This document shows positions 16,493 through 25,342 of a stretch of 64,000 nucleotides of DNA, one piece after another. The position numbers and the translations under genes are program-made. The notes beneath the pieces were generated by a model. That model was not told the DNA's origin and searched no databases. It saw only the letters and a list, made by a program, of their open reading frames with translations. The stretch is from the NCBI RefSeq assembly GCF_900187065.1, contig NZ_LT906483.1, positions 3,596,001 through 3,660,000 on the forward strand, in the 5' to 3' direction. This DNA is from Mycolicibacterium thermoresistibile. GTDB lineage: Bacteria; Actinomycetota; Actinomycetes; Mycobacteriales; Mycobacteriaceae. Positions within the stretch are counted from its first letter, which is position 1. Each line of letters begins with the position of its first letter.

Positions 16493-18686
16493 GCGCCGGT
16501 TGCCCGGACAGCGTGAACGTCAACTCCACCACGGTTCCGCTGCGGGTGTTGTCCACCTGCACGTCGGCACTGATCGCCCGCATCATCGGCAGCCCCCGGC
16601 CCCGGATGCGCGGATTGGGTTCCGGTGTCTTCCAGGTGCCGAAATCCCTGACCTGCAGCATGATCTGACCGTCCCGCAGGTCGGCGTACACCTGCATCGG
16701 ACCCGGCTCGCGATCGCGGTAGGCGTGTTCGACGGAGTTCGTGCACGCTTCGTTGACGGCCAACACGATGTCGCTGATCAGTAGTTCCGGCGCCCCGGCC
16801 GCGGTGAGCCAACCGGTCAGCCGGGCCCGCACCTCGCTGAGCCGATCGGGGGTGGCGGGCAACTCGATTCGCAACGGCGCGAAGGTGTGCCGGTACACCA
16901 CGATCGCCACGTCGTCGTCGTACCCGTCAGCGGGCGCCAGCGTGTCGAGCATGGCGTCGGCGACCGCCTCCGGCTCGGCGTCGAGCATCGCGGTGAGCAC
17001 CTGACAGGCCCGGTCCATCCCGGTGTCGATCGGGCTGTCGCGCCGCTCCACCAGCCCGTCGGTGTAGAGCATCAGCGTGGATCCGGGCGTCAGCTGCCGG
17101 CTGACCTGTGGGCGGGGCCGGTTCTGCTGCACCCCCAGCGGCACCGAGGCCCCGTCGGTCAGAACCGTCGCATGCGGGCCGGGTCCGGCCAGCAGCGCCG
17201 GAACATGACCGGCGTTGCTGTAGCGCAGCGTCCCGGATTCGGTGTCGAGCACCGCCAGCAACACCGTCGCGCAGTACGCGTCGGGGATGAGCGCCGCCAC
17301 CGCGTCGAGGTTCTCCAGCAGCCGCGCCGGTTCGGCGCCGCTGAGCAGCAGCGCCCGCGCGGAACTGCGCAGCTGCCCCATCACCGCGGCGGCGGGCAGC
17401 CCGCGCCCCACACAGTCGCCGACGATGATGCCGATCTGGTGGTCGTCGAGCGGCAGCACGTCGTACCAGTCGCCGCCGATCTCCAGCGGCCGCACGGCCG
17501 GTTCGTAGCGCACCGCGAACCCGGGAGGAGGCACGATGTCCGGCAGCATCGCGCGTTGCAGCGTCAACGACGACTCCCGGGCGATCTCGAAGCGCCGGAC
17601 GTGCTGCACGGCCAGGCTGACATGGCCGACCAGGGCATTGATGAGCCGGCGGCCGTCGATCCCGACCGGGCGGGGCACCCGGTGTTCGAGCCACAGCACG
17701 GTGGCCGGGGTGCCCGACAGCACCGCGACGATGCCGCGGGACGTGTTCTGGCCCGCATCGGAGACGGGTTGCACGGTCAGCGGCGGCCAGTCCCGCGCGG
17801 CCAGCAGGGTGGTCCGCAGCGACTCGTCGAGGTCGGCCCAGGTGGAGGCCGGCGGGTCGCCGACGACCTGGATGGTGGGTTCGGCGTCCTCCCGGGCCCA
17901 CGTGACCGCGATGACGCGTCGGGAGTCGATCGCCGGCCGGCACTCGTCCAGCATGATCGAGAGGACCTCGGACACGCTGGTGGCGACGCCGGCGGCAGTG
18001 GCCAGCCGGGTCAGCGCGCTCTCCCGGGCGGCGGCCTTGTGCGCGGCGGTGATGTCGCGCATCGTTCCGACGAACGCGGTCCCGTTCGGGTTCACCACGT
18101 TCACGCTGATCGCCACCCAGGCCAGATGGCCACTGCGGTGGCGGATCTGGCGTTCGAGTTGCACCCGGCCGTGTTGGAGCAGTTCGAGCAGGTCCTCGTC
18201 GGCGCGGGGTTCGTCGACCACCCAGGGGTGCGGCCACCGATACGGCAGATCGTGGCCGTCGTATCCGGTGATCTCGGCGAACGCCTCGTTGATGTCGATG
18301 ACCGAACCGGTGCGGTCCATCACGAAGAACGCCTCCTGCATCGCGTTGACCAGCGCGCTGCGGAAGGTGTCGCGCCCCGCCAGACCCTCGGCGCGGGCCC
18401 GTTGCTGCTCGTAGCGCCGGGTGCCCTCGAGGTATCCGCGCACCGCGACGTCGACCGCGGCCAGGGCCTGCAGGAGGAACTGCAGGGCGGTGTCGGTGTC
18501 GACCGGTTGCCGCCGGGAGAGCTCATCGACCAGGCGGACGTGGTCCTCGACGATCTGCAGCACGCTGATCCGTCCGAGCAGGGCCTGGCGTCCCAGGTCG
18601 TGTGCCACGGCGAGGCGGCGTTCGCTGCTGTCCTCCAGATAGGCCGCCAACGCCGCCGCGTAGCGGGCCCCGAAGTCCGGGCTCAT
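16485..18686 (-). CDS. RsbU-like PP2C phosphatase with PAS, GAF and anti-sigma kinase-like domains
   Basis: A 733-residue multidomain stress-signalling protein. Residues 1-85 resemble the RsbU N-terminal four-helix domain, which in RsbU binds RsbT (SSERRLAVAHDLGRQALLG). A PAS domain follows (about 110-215: DRTGSVIDINEAFAEITGY), then a GAF-like domain (about 225-370) and a SpoIIE-type PP2C domain (about 375-600) with the metal aspartates in EIGGDWYDV, GDCVGRGLPAA and DGYDDDVAI. The end is a GHKL ATPase-like domain (about 610-733) with N-box AVNEACTNSVEHAYRD and a G2-like segment IRGRGLPMM. It would dephosphorylate an anti-anti-sigma protein such as the STAS protein nearby and may also kinase or bind it. 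It follows the RsbT-like gene by 13 bp, so they form an operon. M. tuberculosis Rv1364c is a comparable multidomain protein. Confidence 0.88.
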   Translation of the reverse strand: MSPDFGARYAAALAAYLEDSSERRLAVAHDLGRQALLGRISVLQIVEDHVRLVDELSRRQPVDTDTALQFLLQALAAVDVAVRGYLEGTRRYEQQRARAEGLAGRDTFRSALVNAMQEAFFVMDRTGSVIDINEAFAEITGYDGHDLPYRWPHPWVVDEPRADEDLLELLQHGRVQLERQIRHRSGHLAWVAISVNVVNPNGTAFVGTMRDITAAHKAAARESALTRLATAAGVATSVSEVLSIMLDECRPAIDSRRVIAVTWAREDAEPTIQVVGDPPASTWADLDESLRTTLLAARDWPPLTVQPVSDAGQNTSRGIVAVLSGTPATVLWLEHRVPRPVGIDGRRLINALVGHVSLAVQHVRRFEIARESSLTLQRAMLPDIVPPPGFAVRYEPAVRPLEIGGDWYDVLPLDDHQIGIIVGDCVGRGLPAAAVMGQLRSSARALLLSGAEPARLLENLDAVAALIPDAYCATVLLAVLDTESGTLRYSNAGHVPALLAGPGPHATVLTDGASVPLGVQQNRPRPQVSRQLTPGSTLMLYTDGLVERRDSPIDTGMDRACQVLTAMLDAEPEAVADAMLDTLAPADGYDDDVAIVVYRHTFAPLRIELPATPDRLSEVRARLTGWLTAAGAPELLISDIVLAVNEACTNSVEHAYRDREPGPMQVYADLRDGQIMLQVRDFGTWKTPEPNPRIRGRGLPMMRAISADVQVDNTRSGTVVELTFTLSGQPALT

Positions 18687-18699
18687 TCAGGCACACCCG

Positions 18700-19119
18700 T
18701 CATCCGGGAGGTATCCATTTCCACATCTCCACCACCGTGCCGCGGTCCGGGTCGGAGTCCACGACCAGCCGATCCATCAGGCGGCCGGCACCGGGAAGCC
18801 CCAGCCCCAGACCGCTCCCCGTCGAATATCCGTCTTCAAGCGCTCGTTCAACGTCCCCTATACCCGGACCGCGATCCTCCGCACACACGACGAGAGCTTT
18901 TCGTCCCTCCCGGTCGCCGACTCCGATCCGGATGGAGCCTCGACCGGCGTAGCTGGTGATGTTGTGAGCAACCTCGGCGATCGCCGTGGTGATCATCGTA
19001 ACGTCGGCCAGCGAAAATCCCAGTTCCCGCGCCCGCAGCCGGCCGGCATCCCGGGCCGCCAGGATGTCGTCGGAGTTCTCGATCTCGATGACGGTTTCGT
19101 CCCGGTCGTCGCGGGTCAC
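18700..19119 (-). CDS. RsbT/RsbW-like serine kinase (GHKL ATPase)
   Basis: The 139-residue single-domain GHKL ATPase has the N-box EVAHNITSYA, the G1 box EDRGPGIGD and the G2 box GSGLGLGLPGA. The stretch ARELGFSLADVTMITTAIAE matches RsbT-type switch kinases better than RsbW anti-sigma factors. In RsbT-type systems such a protein phosphorylates STAS scaffold proteins and then activates the RsbU phosphatase. The gene for an RsbU-like phosphatase lies immediately downstream in the same operon and has the matching N-terminal domain. Starts with GTG at 19119; the 260-bp region to the STAS gene at 19380 is divergent and could hold promoters for both sides, but I see no clear consensus there. Confidence 0.88.
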   Translation of the reverse strand: MTRDDRDETVIEIENSDDILAARDAGRLRARELGFSLADVTMITTAIAEVAHNITSYAGRGSIRIGVGDREGRKALVVCAEDRGPGIGDVERALEDGYSTGSGLGLGLPGAGRLMDRLVVDSDPDRGTVVEMWKWIPPG

Positions 19120-19379
19120 CGATCCGGCCCCCGACCTTCGCGGAACTGCCGTGGGAGCAATATCACCCTCTCTTCGCTACGGGCCCGGCCTGCGCTTTCG
19201 GTTCGGCCTGCGGTGCGGCATGGGGCGCCGACGGGGATGGTGCGCGAATCGCCGCCCCGAGACTAACCTGATCATCACGAGCACGCCGGAACCGCGGAGT
19301 TCGACATCTCCGTGGCCATGCCGCAGGCTAGGCTCGCGGTATCAGCAGTGCGGGTCACTCCCAGGAAAAAGGACGGCCG

Positions 19380-19748
19380 TTGTCAGCTACCGGAGCACTC
19401 ACCACATCGGTGGAGCATCGCGACGATTCAGCGGTCCTGCGGGTGCAGGGCGTCGTGGATCTGGCCACCGGGGATGCGCTGCAGCAGGCGATCGACGATC
19501 TGATCGCGACCAGACCCTCGGCACTCGTGGTGGATCTGTCCGCGGTGGACTTCCTGGCGTCGGTGGGATTGCAGATCCTGGTCGCCACCCATGAGCGGCT
19601 GAGCCCGTCGGCACGGTTCGCGGTGGTGGCCGACGGACCGGCGACCAGCCGCCCGATCCAACTGACCCGGCTCGACGAGGTCATCGCGCTCTACCCCACG
19701 CTCGATGAGGCGCTCTCCGGGGTGCGCACCGGGGAGCGCGCCGAGTAG
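19380..19748 (+). CDS. STAS-domain anti-sigma factor antagonist
   Basis: The 122-residue single STAS domain protein has the typical central segment VVDLSAVDFLASVGLQILV, where the Ser in the L-A-S-V-G position is the usual phosphorylation site. It starts with TTG at 19380, preceded by AAAGGACGG. It would be phosphorylated by an RsbW/RsbT-like kinase and dephosphorylated by a SpoIIE-type phosphatase; both kinds of protein are encoded in the divergent operon next to it, so the three genes make a local partner-switching set. No sigma factor gene is in the window. In M. tuberculosis I recall sigI lying in this interval. Confidence 0.88.
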   Translation: MSATGALTTSVEHRDDSAVLRVQGVVDLATGDALQQAIDDLIATRPSALVVDLSAVDFLASVGLQILVATHERLSPSARFAVVADGPATSRPIQLTRLDEVIALYPTLDEALSGVRTGERAE

Positions 19749-19881
19749 ACCCGGCGCTCGTCGCACGGTGTTATCGGACCGATACACCTCGGTCATCTCA
19801 TTTGCCGTGTTCGGCCGATAACCTGGGCCGGTCCGTGTATCGGCCCACCTGAAGGGTCCTTTATCAGCAGTAGGAAACGAG

Positions 19882-20397
19882 ATGACCGTCCGCCGAATGT
19901 GTGCTGCGTTGTTCGTCGCAGGGTGCGTTGCGGCTGGTGTGATCTTTCCCCCTGCAGCGGTGACCCCTTCAGCCGCGGCAGCCGTCCACAACTGGACCGG
20001 CCGCTACGTGATGATCAGCTACGCCAGCCAGAAGCAGGGCACCAGCATCGCGGCCCGGCAGGCCGAACCCGATTTCAGCGCCGGCTACGTGTTCGTGACG
20101 AACTGTGCGGGCGGGACCTGTGTCGCCACCGCGGTGCAGGGGCCCGCACCGCAGAACCCGACGATTCCGCGGCCGCAGCGCTACACCTGGGACGGCGGCA
20201 AGTGGCTGTTCGTCTATGACTGGCAGTGGGACTGCTACCGCGGCGACGGTCTGCCCAAGGAGTGGGCCCCGGCCCGGTCGTGGGCGTTCTATGAGCCGCA
20301 ACCGGACGGATCGCTGCGCGGTATGTGGCACACCGACATCGAGGGCGGCGTGTGCCGCGGCAGTGTGGTCATGCCCGTGGCCGCCTATCCGGCCTGA
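19882..20397 (+). CDS. Exported mycobacterial protein of unknown function
   Basis: The 171-residue protein has a Sec-type signal peptide (MTVRRMCAALFVAGCVAAGV, then a small-residue region ending near TPSAAAA). The mature part is rich in aromatic residues and glycine, with YASQKQGTSIAARQAE, VTNCAGGTCVATAV, RYTWDGGKW, DWQWDCYRGDG and a final CRGSVVMPVAAYPA. The four cysteines (C-GGT-C, WDC, VCRG) could form disulfides outside the membrane. I recognise this as a recurrent mycobacterial secreted domain, also seen fused to other proteins, but not with a known function. Start is the ATG at 19882. The 3' end overlaps the converging dapC gene by 13 bp. Confidence 0.8.
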   Translation: MTVRRMCAALFVAGCVAAGVIFPPAAVTPSAAAAVHNWTGRYVMISYASQKQGTSIAARQAEPDFSAGYVFVTNCAGGTCVATAVQGPAPQNPTIPRPQRYTWDGGKWLFVYDWQWDCYRGDGLPKEWAPARSWAFYEPQPDGSLRGMWHTDIEGGVCRGSVVMPVAAYPA

Positions 20398-21479
20398 GCC
20401 AGCCGGGCGGCGGCGGCGGTGATGCGCTCGTCGGGTGCGGTCAGCGCGATCCGCACATGCTCGGCGCCGCGGGGGCCGTAGAACTCCCCGGGCGCCACCA
20501 GGATTCCACGCCGGGCGAGCCAGTCGACGGTCGCCCGGCACGGTTCGCCGCGGGTGGCCCACAGATAAAGCCCGGCCTCGGAGTGGTCGACGGTGAAGCC
20601 GGCCTGCTGCAGCGCCGGCAGCAACTCCCGGCGCCTGCGCTGATAGCGCTCGCGCTGCTGCCGTTCGTGCGCGTCGTCGTCGAGTGCGGCCACCATCGCG
20701 GCCTGCACCGGGGTGGGCACCATCATGCCGGCATGCTTGCGCACCGCCAGCAGCTCGGCCACCAGGGCCGGATCCCCGGCGACGAATCCGGCCCGGTAGC
20801 CGGCCAGCGACGATGTCTTGGACAGCGAATGGATGGCCAGCAGATTGGTGTGGTCGCCGCCGCACACCGTGGGGTGCAGCACCGACACCGGCGTCTCATC
20901 CCAGCCGAGGCCGAGGTAGCACTCGTCGGAGGCGACGATCACCCCGCGGTCGCGGGCCCAGCCGACCACCTTGCGCAGGTGGTCCACGCCGAGCACCCGG
21001 CCGGTGGGGTTACTGGGCGAGTTCAGGTAGATCAACGCCGGGGTCTGCGGTCCCAGCTGGGTCAGGGAGTCGGCCCGGAACACCCGCGCGCCGGCCAGCC
21101 GGGCGCCCACGTCGTAGGTCGGGTAGGCCAGCTCCGGGACGACGACCGTGTCGTCACCGCCCAGACCGAGCAGTGTCGGCAGCCAGGCGATGAGCTCCTT
21201 GGTGCCGATCGCCGGCAGCACCGCATCCGGGGTCAGGCCGGTGATGCCGTACCGCCGTTCCAGCGCCGCGGCGGCCGAGGCCCGCAGGGCGGGGGTGCCG
21301 GCGGTGGTGGGATAGCCCGGTGCGGCACTGGCTTCGGCCAGCGCTGCCCTGATGACCGGCGCCACCGGATCGACCGGGGTGCCGACCGAGAGGTCGACGA
21401 TGCCGTCGGGGTGCGCACGGGCGGCCGCGGTGGCGTCGGCCAGGGTGTCCCACGGGAACTCCGGCAGCCTCGCCGAGAC
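20385..21479 (-). CDS. dapC: N-succinyldiaminopimelate aminotransferase (start codon unclear)
   Basis: A PLP-dependent class I/II aminotransferase converting N-succinyl-2-amino-6-ketopimelate to N-succinyl-diaminopimelate. Very close to Rv1178: IVDLSVGTPVDPVAP, GYPTTAGTPALR, YLNSPSNPTG, SDECYLGLGWDE and the PLP-lysine segment HSLSKTSSLAGYRAGF. The homologous N-terminus (VSARLPEFPWDTLADA) begins at 21479, but the codon there is GTC. No ATG, GTG or TTG occurs in frame between it and an in-frame stop just upstream; only CTG (21491, 21512) or ACG are available. The first ordinary start in frame, GTG at 21365, would delete 38 conserved residues. The end given is the alignment edge; length would be 364 residues. 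It follows fdxC directly, as in M. tuberculosis. Confidence 0.85.
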   Translation of the reverse strand, partial: VSARLPEFPWDTLADATAAARAHPDGIVDLSVGTPVDPVAPVIRAALAEASAAPGYPTTAGTPALRASAAAALERRYGITGLTPDAVLPAIGTKELIAWLPTLLGLGGDDTVVVPELAYPTYDVGARLAGARVFRADSLTQLGPQTPALIYLNSPSNPTGRVLGVDHLRKVVGWARDRGVIVASDECYLGLGWDETPVSVLHPTVCGGDHTNLLAIHSLSKTSSLAGYRAGFVAGDPALVAELLAVRKHAGMMVPTPVQAAMVAALDDDAHERQQRERYQRRRRELLPALQQAGFTVDHSEAGLYLWATRGEPCRATVDWLARRGILVAPGEFYGPRGAEHVRIALTAPDERITAAAARLAQAG

Positions 21480-21508
21480 CCGGTTACGCAGTGTGGGGCG
21501 CGACGTCC

Positions 21509-21832
21509 TCAGTCCTCACCCTGCGGCGGCAGATCCTTGACCGCCTGCGGATCGTTCTCGGTCAGGCCGACCTTGGAGGCGCCACCGGGCGAGCCCAACT
21601 CCTCGAAGAAGTCGGCGTTGATCTGGGTGTAGCCGGCCCACTGATCCGGCACATCGTCTTCGTAGTAGATGGCCTCCACCGGGCAGACCGGCTCACACGC
21701 CCCACAGTCGACGCATTCGTCGGGGTGGATGTAGAGCATTCGGGCGCCCTCGTAGATGCAGTCGACAGGGCACTCCTCGATACACGCCTTGTCCTTGACG
21801 TCGACACAAGGTTCGGCAATGACGTACGTCAC
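21509..21832 (-). CDS. fdxC: 7Fe ferredoxin FdxC
   Basis: The 107-residue bacterial-type ferredoxin has two iron-sulfur sites. The N-terminal cysteines are Cys9, Cys17 and Cys21 (CVDVKDKACIEECPVDC), with an arrangement typical of a 3Fe-4S plus shared ligand, and the second set is CVDCGACEPVCP with the classical C-x2-C-x2-C-x3-C-P spacing for 4Fe-4S. An acidic C-terminal tail ends in PPQGED. It is an electron carrier; the partner is unknown. It lies immediately upstream of dapC on the same strand (Rv1177-Rv1178 order) and its stop overlaps the region where the dapC start should be. The 300 bp upstream of it hold the palindrome at 22063 and no other gene. Confidence 0.95.
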   Translation of the reverse strand: MTYVIAEPCVDVKDKACIEECPVDCIYEGARMLYIHPDECVDCGACEPVCPVEAIYYEDDVPDQWAGYTQINADFFEELGSPGGASKVGLTENDPQAVKDLPPQGED

Positions 21833-22062
21833 GAAGTCTCCTCGATCTCCTGTCCAGTGTGGGGCTGCCAGCTGGTGGGGTCTGAAGCCGTTGCCCAGTA
21901 TGCGATGCCGCTCCTGGGACGTGCGTCTCAGTGTGCCCTAACCCGCGCACCGCCCAGTTAAGGGTGGCGCGTGGTTACAGATACTAACCGTCGCGGTTAC
22001 CGGCCCAGTAACGGGAGTCACCCTTTCGCGGCGCACTCGGGCCGCCGCGCGAACTGACAAAC

Positions 22063-22124
22063 GCCGAGTGTCGGGTTCGTGTCGCGCCGCCGGACGCGAA
22101 ACGTGCACGAACCCGACACTCGGC
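22063..22124. repeat. Long palindrome between fdxC and the YceI gene
   Basis: Perfect 19-bp arms (GCCGAGTGTCGGGTTCGTG at 22063-22081 and its complement at 22106-22124) around a 24-base loop. It begins 9 bp after the YceI stop on the minus strand, so it most likely terminates that transcript, and it resembles the dispersed large palindromes common between mycobacterial genes. Its sequence differs from the repeats at 11188 and 25270. Confidence 0.75.
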
Positions 22125-22132
22125 CGAGCCGA

Positions 22133-22687
22133 TCAGGCGTCCTGCTGCTTGACGGCCTCGATCTCGAGGGTGACGGTGACCTTGTCGCCGACCACCACGC
22201 CGCCGGTCTCCAGCGGCGTGTCGATGTCGATGCCGAAGTCGCGCCGGTTGAGCACCACCGAGGCCTCGAAGCCGGCCACCTCCCCCTGGCCCATACCGGG
22301 GTTGACGCCGTTGAACTGCATCTCGAGGGTGACCGGGCGGGTGATGCCCTTGATCGTGAGGTCACCGTCGAGCAGATAGTCCTCGCCGTCGCGGCGCAGC
22401 CCGGTGGAGACGAACGTCGCGGTCGGATGGTTGGCGACGTCGAAGAACTCGGCGGACTTCAGGTGTGCGTCGCGCTGCTCGTTACGGGTGTTGATCGAGT
22501 CGATGTCGATCTCGGCCCGTACCGATGCGGTGCCGTCTTCGGCGACCTCGATCGCGCCGTTGAACCGGTCGAAGGTGCCGCGCACCTTGCTGACCATGAG
22601 GTGGCGCACGCTGAATCCGACGGTCGAGTGGACCGGGTCGATGTTCCAGGTACCTGCGCTGAGTCGGGTTTCGGCTGCCGTGGTCAT
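22133..22687 (-). CDS. YceI-family lipid-binding-like protein
   Basis: The 184-residue YceI/lipocalin-like beta-barrel protein opens with the family segments TWNIDPVHSTVGFSVRHLMV, then VRGTFDRFNG, FFDVANHPTATF, LDGDLTIKGITRPVTL and NRRDFGI. YceI proteins bind polyprenoid or fatty amide lipids. There is no signal peptide, so this is the cytoplasmic form frequent in actinobacteria. It starts with ATG at 22687 and lies between secreted protein A and fdxC, reading in the same direction as both, but separate hairpins on each side suggest independent transcription. Confidence 0.9.
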   Translation of the reverse strand: MTTAAETRLSAGTWNIDPVHSTVGFSVRHLMVSKVRGTFDRFNGAIEVAEDGTASVRAEIDIDSINTRNEQRDAHLKSAEFFDVANHPTATFVSTGLRRDGEDYLLDGDLTIKGITRPVTLEMQFNGVNPGMGQGEVAGFEASVVLNRRDFGIDIDTPLETGGVVVGDKVTVTLEIEAVKQQDA

Positions 22688-22813
22688 ATGACGTCTCCTT
22701 CACACTCGGGTTGACGTGAATCTGCGAAAAAAGCGGAGTCCTCGTCGACCCGCTGTCCCGCATAACCGGACCACGGTCCAGTTTTATTTCTCGGCCCGGG
22801 CCGGACATGGTGA

Positions 22814-22855
22814 AGCCCTCCCCTCCGCGGCGGGGGATCCGCGGAAGGGAGGGCT
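22814..22855 (-). terminator. Hairpin terminator after secreted protein A
   Basis: Arms AGCCCTCCCcTCCGCGG (22814-22830) and CCGCGGAaGGGAGGGCT (22839-22855) form a 16-17-bp GC-rich stem with an 8-base loop, 31 bp downstream of the minus-strand stop of gene A. No strong U-tract follows, as is usual in mycobacteria. Confidence 0.75.
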
Positions 22856-22886
22856 CTGGTGGGGGTTCTTCGAGAACCTCAGCGGG

Positions 22887-24749
22887 TCAGTCGTCGTCCC
22901 CTGACGTGTCCAACCCGCCGCCCGTGCCACCGCCGGCTGCGACACCGGCGGTGACCTTGGTGGCGCCGCCGGCGTCCTTGCCGTCGCCTCCACCGGCCTT
23001 GGGCGAGTCGGTGTCACCGCCGCCGAGGCTCGGCGACTCGGTCACCGGCCCGTTGACCCGCACCTCGTTGAGGACCGGCTTCTTGACGACCGAACCGGTC
23101 ACCAACTTCTCGGTGCCGCCGATCTTCTCGACGGGGGCCTTGTCGAGGACCGTTTCCACCTCGCCGACCGCGATCTCGGTGAGATCCAGGCCCTCGCCGG
23201 CGGCCACGTCGACCGGCACCAGGTCGGCGACCGGTGCGATGGTCACATCGGTGACGGCCACAGCCGACCGCCCCTTCCCGGGCTTGCCGGGTTTCATACC
23301 GTCCTTACCCTTGTCGTCACGCCTGTCGTCCCCGTCCTTGTCCTGATCCGTCTGGCCGTCGTCCGGACCCTCGTCGGACTCACCCACATCCACCGGGGCG
23401 CCCGCCTTGGCGTCCATATCGACGGGACCGCCACCGCCCGGCCGCTCGACGAAGTCCTGGGCGGCGTTCTGGGCGCTGATGATGACGCCGTCGATGGTGC
23501 GGCCGATCTGTTCCAGCGGGGTACGGATGACCTCGGGCAGCAACCCGAGGACCGCCGCGATGATCGGCTGGAAGCCCTCCCGCGCGGAGTTGATCGAGTA
23601 GTTGAGGAAGGTCACCGCCTGCCGGCCGAAGTCCAGCGGGTTCGCGATCACCGCGCGGACCGCTTCGCCGAGCAGTTCGGGCACATCCCCGATTCCGGCG
23701 ACGAAGTCGGTCACCGCGGTGCGCATCGCTTCGATGACTTCCTCGATGTCACCGATGCCGGGCAGCAGCCCGCCGATGTCGCCGATCCCCGGCAGCAGAC
23801 CGTCGAATGTGGCCGGCGCCGCCAGCAGCGCCATGCCGTCCATCTCCTGCGGCGGCGGCGACGGGATGAACGGGTCGATCGGGTCGGGCAGCACACCGAG
23901 GACGGTGCTCACGACGTCGAAGAACACGTCGCGCGCACCCTCGATCAGTCCGCCCACCAGCGGCACCCCGGCCGCCGCGTCGACCAGCGGGTTGATCAGC
24001 CCGGCGATCAGCGAGCCGGTCGGCGCGAAGACGCCGGACACCAGGTAGGAGAGCAGCCCCGGGATGTCGCTCGGATTCTCGATCGCCGCGCCGAAGGTCG
24101 CGGCGAGCATCGCGGGCATCCCGCCGAGCGCGGTGAGGGTGTTGCTCACCGACGCACCCAGCGCCTCGGCGAGCGTTTCGATGCCGCCGACGATGTCGCC
24201 GATCAGGCCGGGCAGCGGGGCGCCAGGCACCAGCGCGGCGAATCCCGCGGTCGGATCCGGCAGGAATCCGAGGAAGCTGGCGATCAGCTCATTGATCTGG
24301 CCGGACACCTGGTTCGCGAGGTCGCGCAACGGTTCGGGCAGCACGCTCGTCGCCAGAGCCAGGTGCGGCGTGAGCTGCTTGATGAAGGAGGTCGGGCTGT
24401 CCACTCCGGGCGGAGCGAAGGCCAGATGCACCAACGCGCTGAGCAGGCTGGGGATCGCGCTCGGGTCGGCGATGCCGGCCGCCACGGCGGTCACCAGGTA
24501 TCTCGGCACGGCGCCGACGCCGGAGAGGATGACGTCCGCTGCCATGCCGCCCGCACTGCCGAGCAGGGCGATGTTGGCGAGGAGGTCTTCGACCACGCCG
24601 GCAGGTTCGACTTCCAGCGACACCGCCGGCGGCGCGGCAGCGCGAACCATGGTGTCCGGCGGCAGTGCAGTAATCGGGGTGACGGCGATGATGCCGGCTC
24701 CGACGATTGCTACACCGGTCGTCATATAGGACTTGAGCTGTACGTCCAT
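22887..24749 (-). CDS. Secreted-family protein A (GVA-VGAG N-terminal module)
   Basis: The 620-residue protein starts MDVQLKSYMTTGVAIVGAG and continues IIAVTPITALPPD, the same hydrophobic N-terminal module as proteins B-H. The body (about 45-420) is hydrophobic and helical, with repeated Gly/Pro turns such as LPGIGDIGG and LPGIGDIEE. The tail (about 430-620) is charged, with DDGQTDQDKDGDDRRDDKGK and a Gly-rich end, GGGLDTSGDDD. No catalytic motif is visible. The ATG at 24749 has CAGGAG 7 bp upstream. The gene lies between fbiC and the YceI gene and is transcribed with fbiC's strand but across a 593-bp gap and a palindrome. It shares only the N-terminal module and tail style with E-H and lacks their promoter block. 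Probably an envelope protein. Confidence 0.7.
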   Translation of the reverse strand: MDVQLKSYMTTGVAIVGAGIIAVTPITALPPDTMVRAAAPPAVSLEVEPAGVVEDLLANIALLGSAGGMAADVILSGVGAVPRYLVTAVAAGIADPSAIPSLLSALVHLAFAPPGVDSPTSFIKQLTPHLALATSVLPEPLRDLANQVSGQINELIASFLGFLPDPTAGFAALVPGAPLPGLIGDIVGGIETLAEALGASVSNTLTALGGMPAMLAATFGAAIENPSDIPGLLSYLVSGVFAPTGSLIAGLINPLVDAAAGVPLVGGLIEGARDVFFDVVSTVLGVLPDPIDPFIPSPPPQEMDGMALLAAPATFDGLLPGIGDIGGLLPGIGDIEEVIEAMRTAVTDFVAGIGDVPELLGEAVRAVIANPLDFGRQAVTFLNYSINSAREGFQPIIAAVLGLLPEVIRTPLEQIGRTIDGVIISAQNAAQDFVERPGGGGPVDMDAKAGAPVDVGESDEGPDDGQTDQDKDGDDRRDDKGKDGMKPGKPGKGRSAVAVTDVTIAPVADLVPVDVAAGEGLDLTEIAVGEVETVLDKAPVEKIGGTEKLVTGSVVKKPVLNEVRVNGPVTESPSLGGGDTDSPKAGGGDGKDAGGATKVTAGVAAGGGTGGGLDTSGDDD

Positions 24750-25342
24750 GACTTTGCTCCTGTGTAGTTGTTAATGGGGGCAAGAAAGCAATCTAAGCCA
24801 GAACCACCGGGTTTTCTAAGGTTTTTCTTCGTTTTGCGACGGATATTTTCGCTAGTAATAATATTTGCTATAGCGGATTCTTCGCTGGCTTCTCCAGACG
24901 TTCACCGTGATTGCTGACCCAGCAAACATCTGAGCCTGGCAAACAAAAGACCCCCGGCCCACCCCGGCCGGGAGCCTCGAGATCGGCCGCCCCGTTTGCC
25001 CGACCGTCACACGGATTCGAGAAACCGTGATCAACTGCGCACTGTGCCCACCGCAGGACCTTTGCCAGATCTGCATGTCGTCGATGTGACAACACACGTG
25101 GACCCAGCTACCGCCCGGACATCGGCACCCCAGCGCCCACCGAGCCGGGGCAACCGCGGCAAGCGTAGGACGTGCAGAGCCGATAGTTAACTAACGTCGA
25201 CGTAAATAGATCGTGGTTATCCCAGAAAAATCCCGGGTACGGACGTGCCGGAAGCCCACAGCCAGCAACGCGATTTCGGCGTGCGCACGACCGCTGAGCG
25301 ACCGTCAGCACGCCGAAATCGCAGTTTGACGCGACGGTGTTG
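24750..25342. other. 593-bp gene-free region between fbiC and gene A
   Basis: Holds the palindrome at 25270-25322 next to fbiC and, nearer gene A, an unusually AT-rich stretch around 24820-24890 (runs such as AGTAATAATATTTGCTATAG) that should contain the promoter of gene A. I found no supported open frame or RNA gene in it. Confidence 0.5.
25270..25322. repeat. Palindrome downstream of fbiC
   Basis: Arms GCGATTTCGGCGTGC (25270-25284) and the exact complement at 25308-25322, 15 bp each with a 23-base loop. It begins 20 bp past the fbiC stop and probably ends that transcript. The sequence is of the dispersed intergenic palindrome kind found throughout mycobacterial genomes. Confidence 0.75.
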
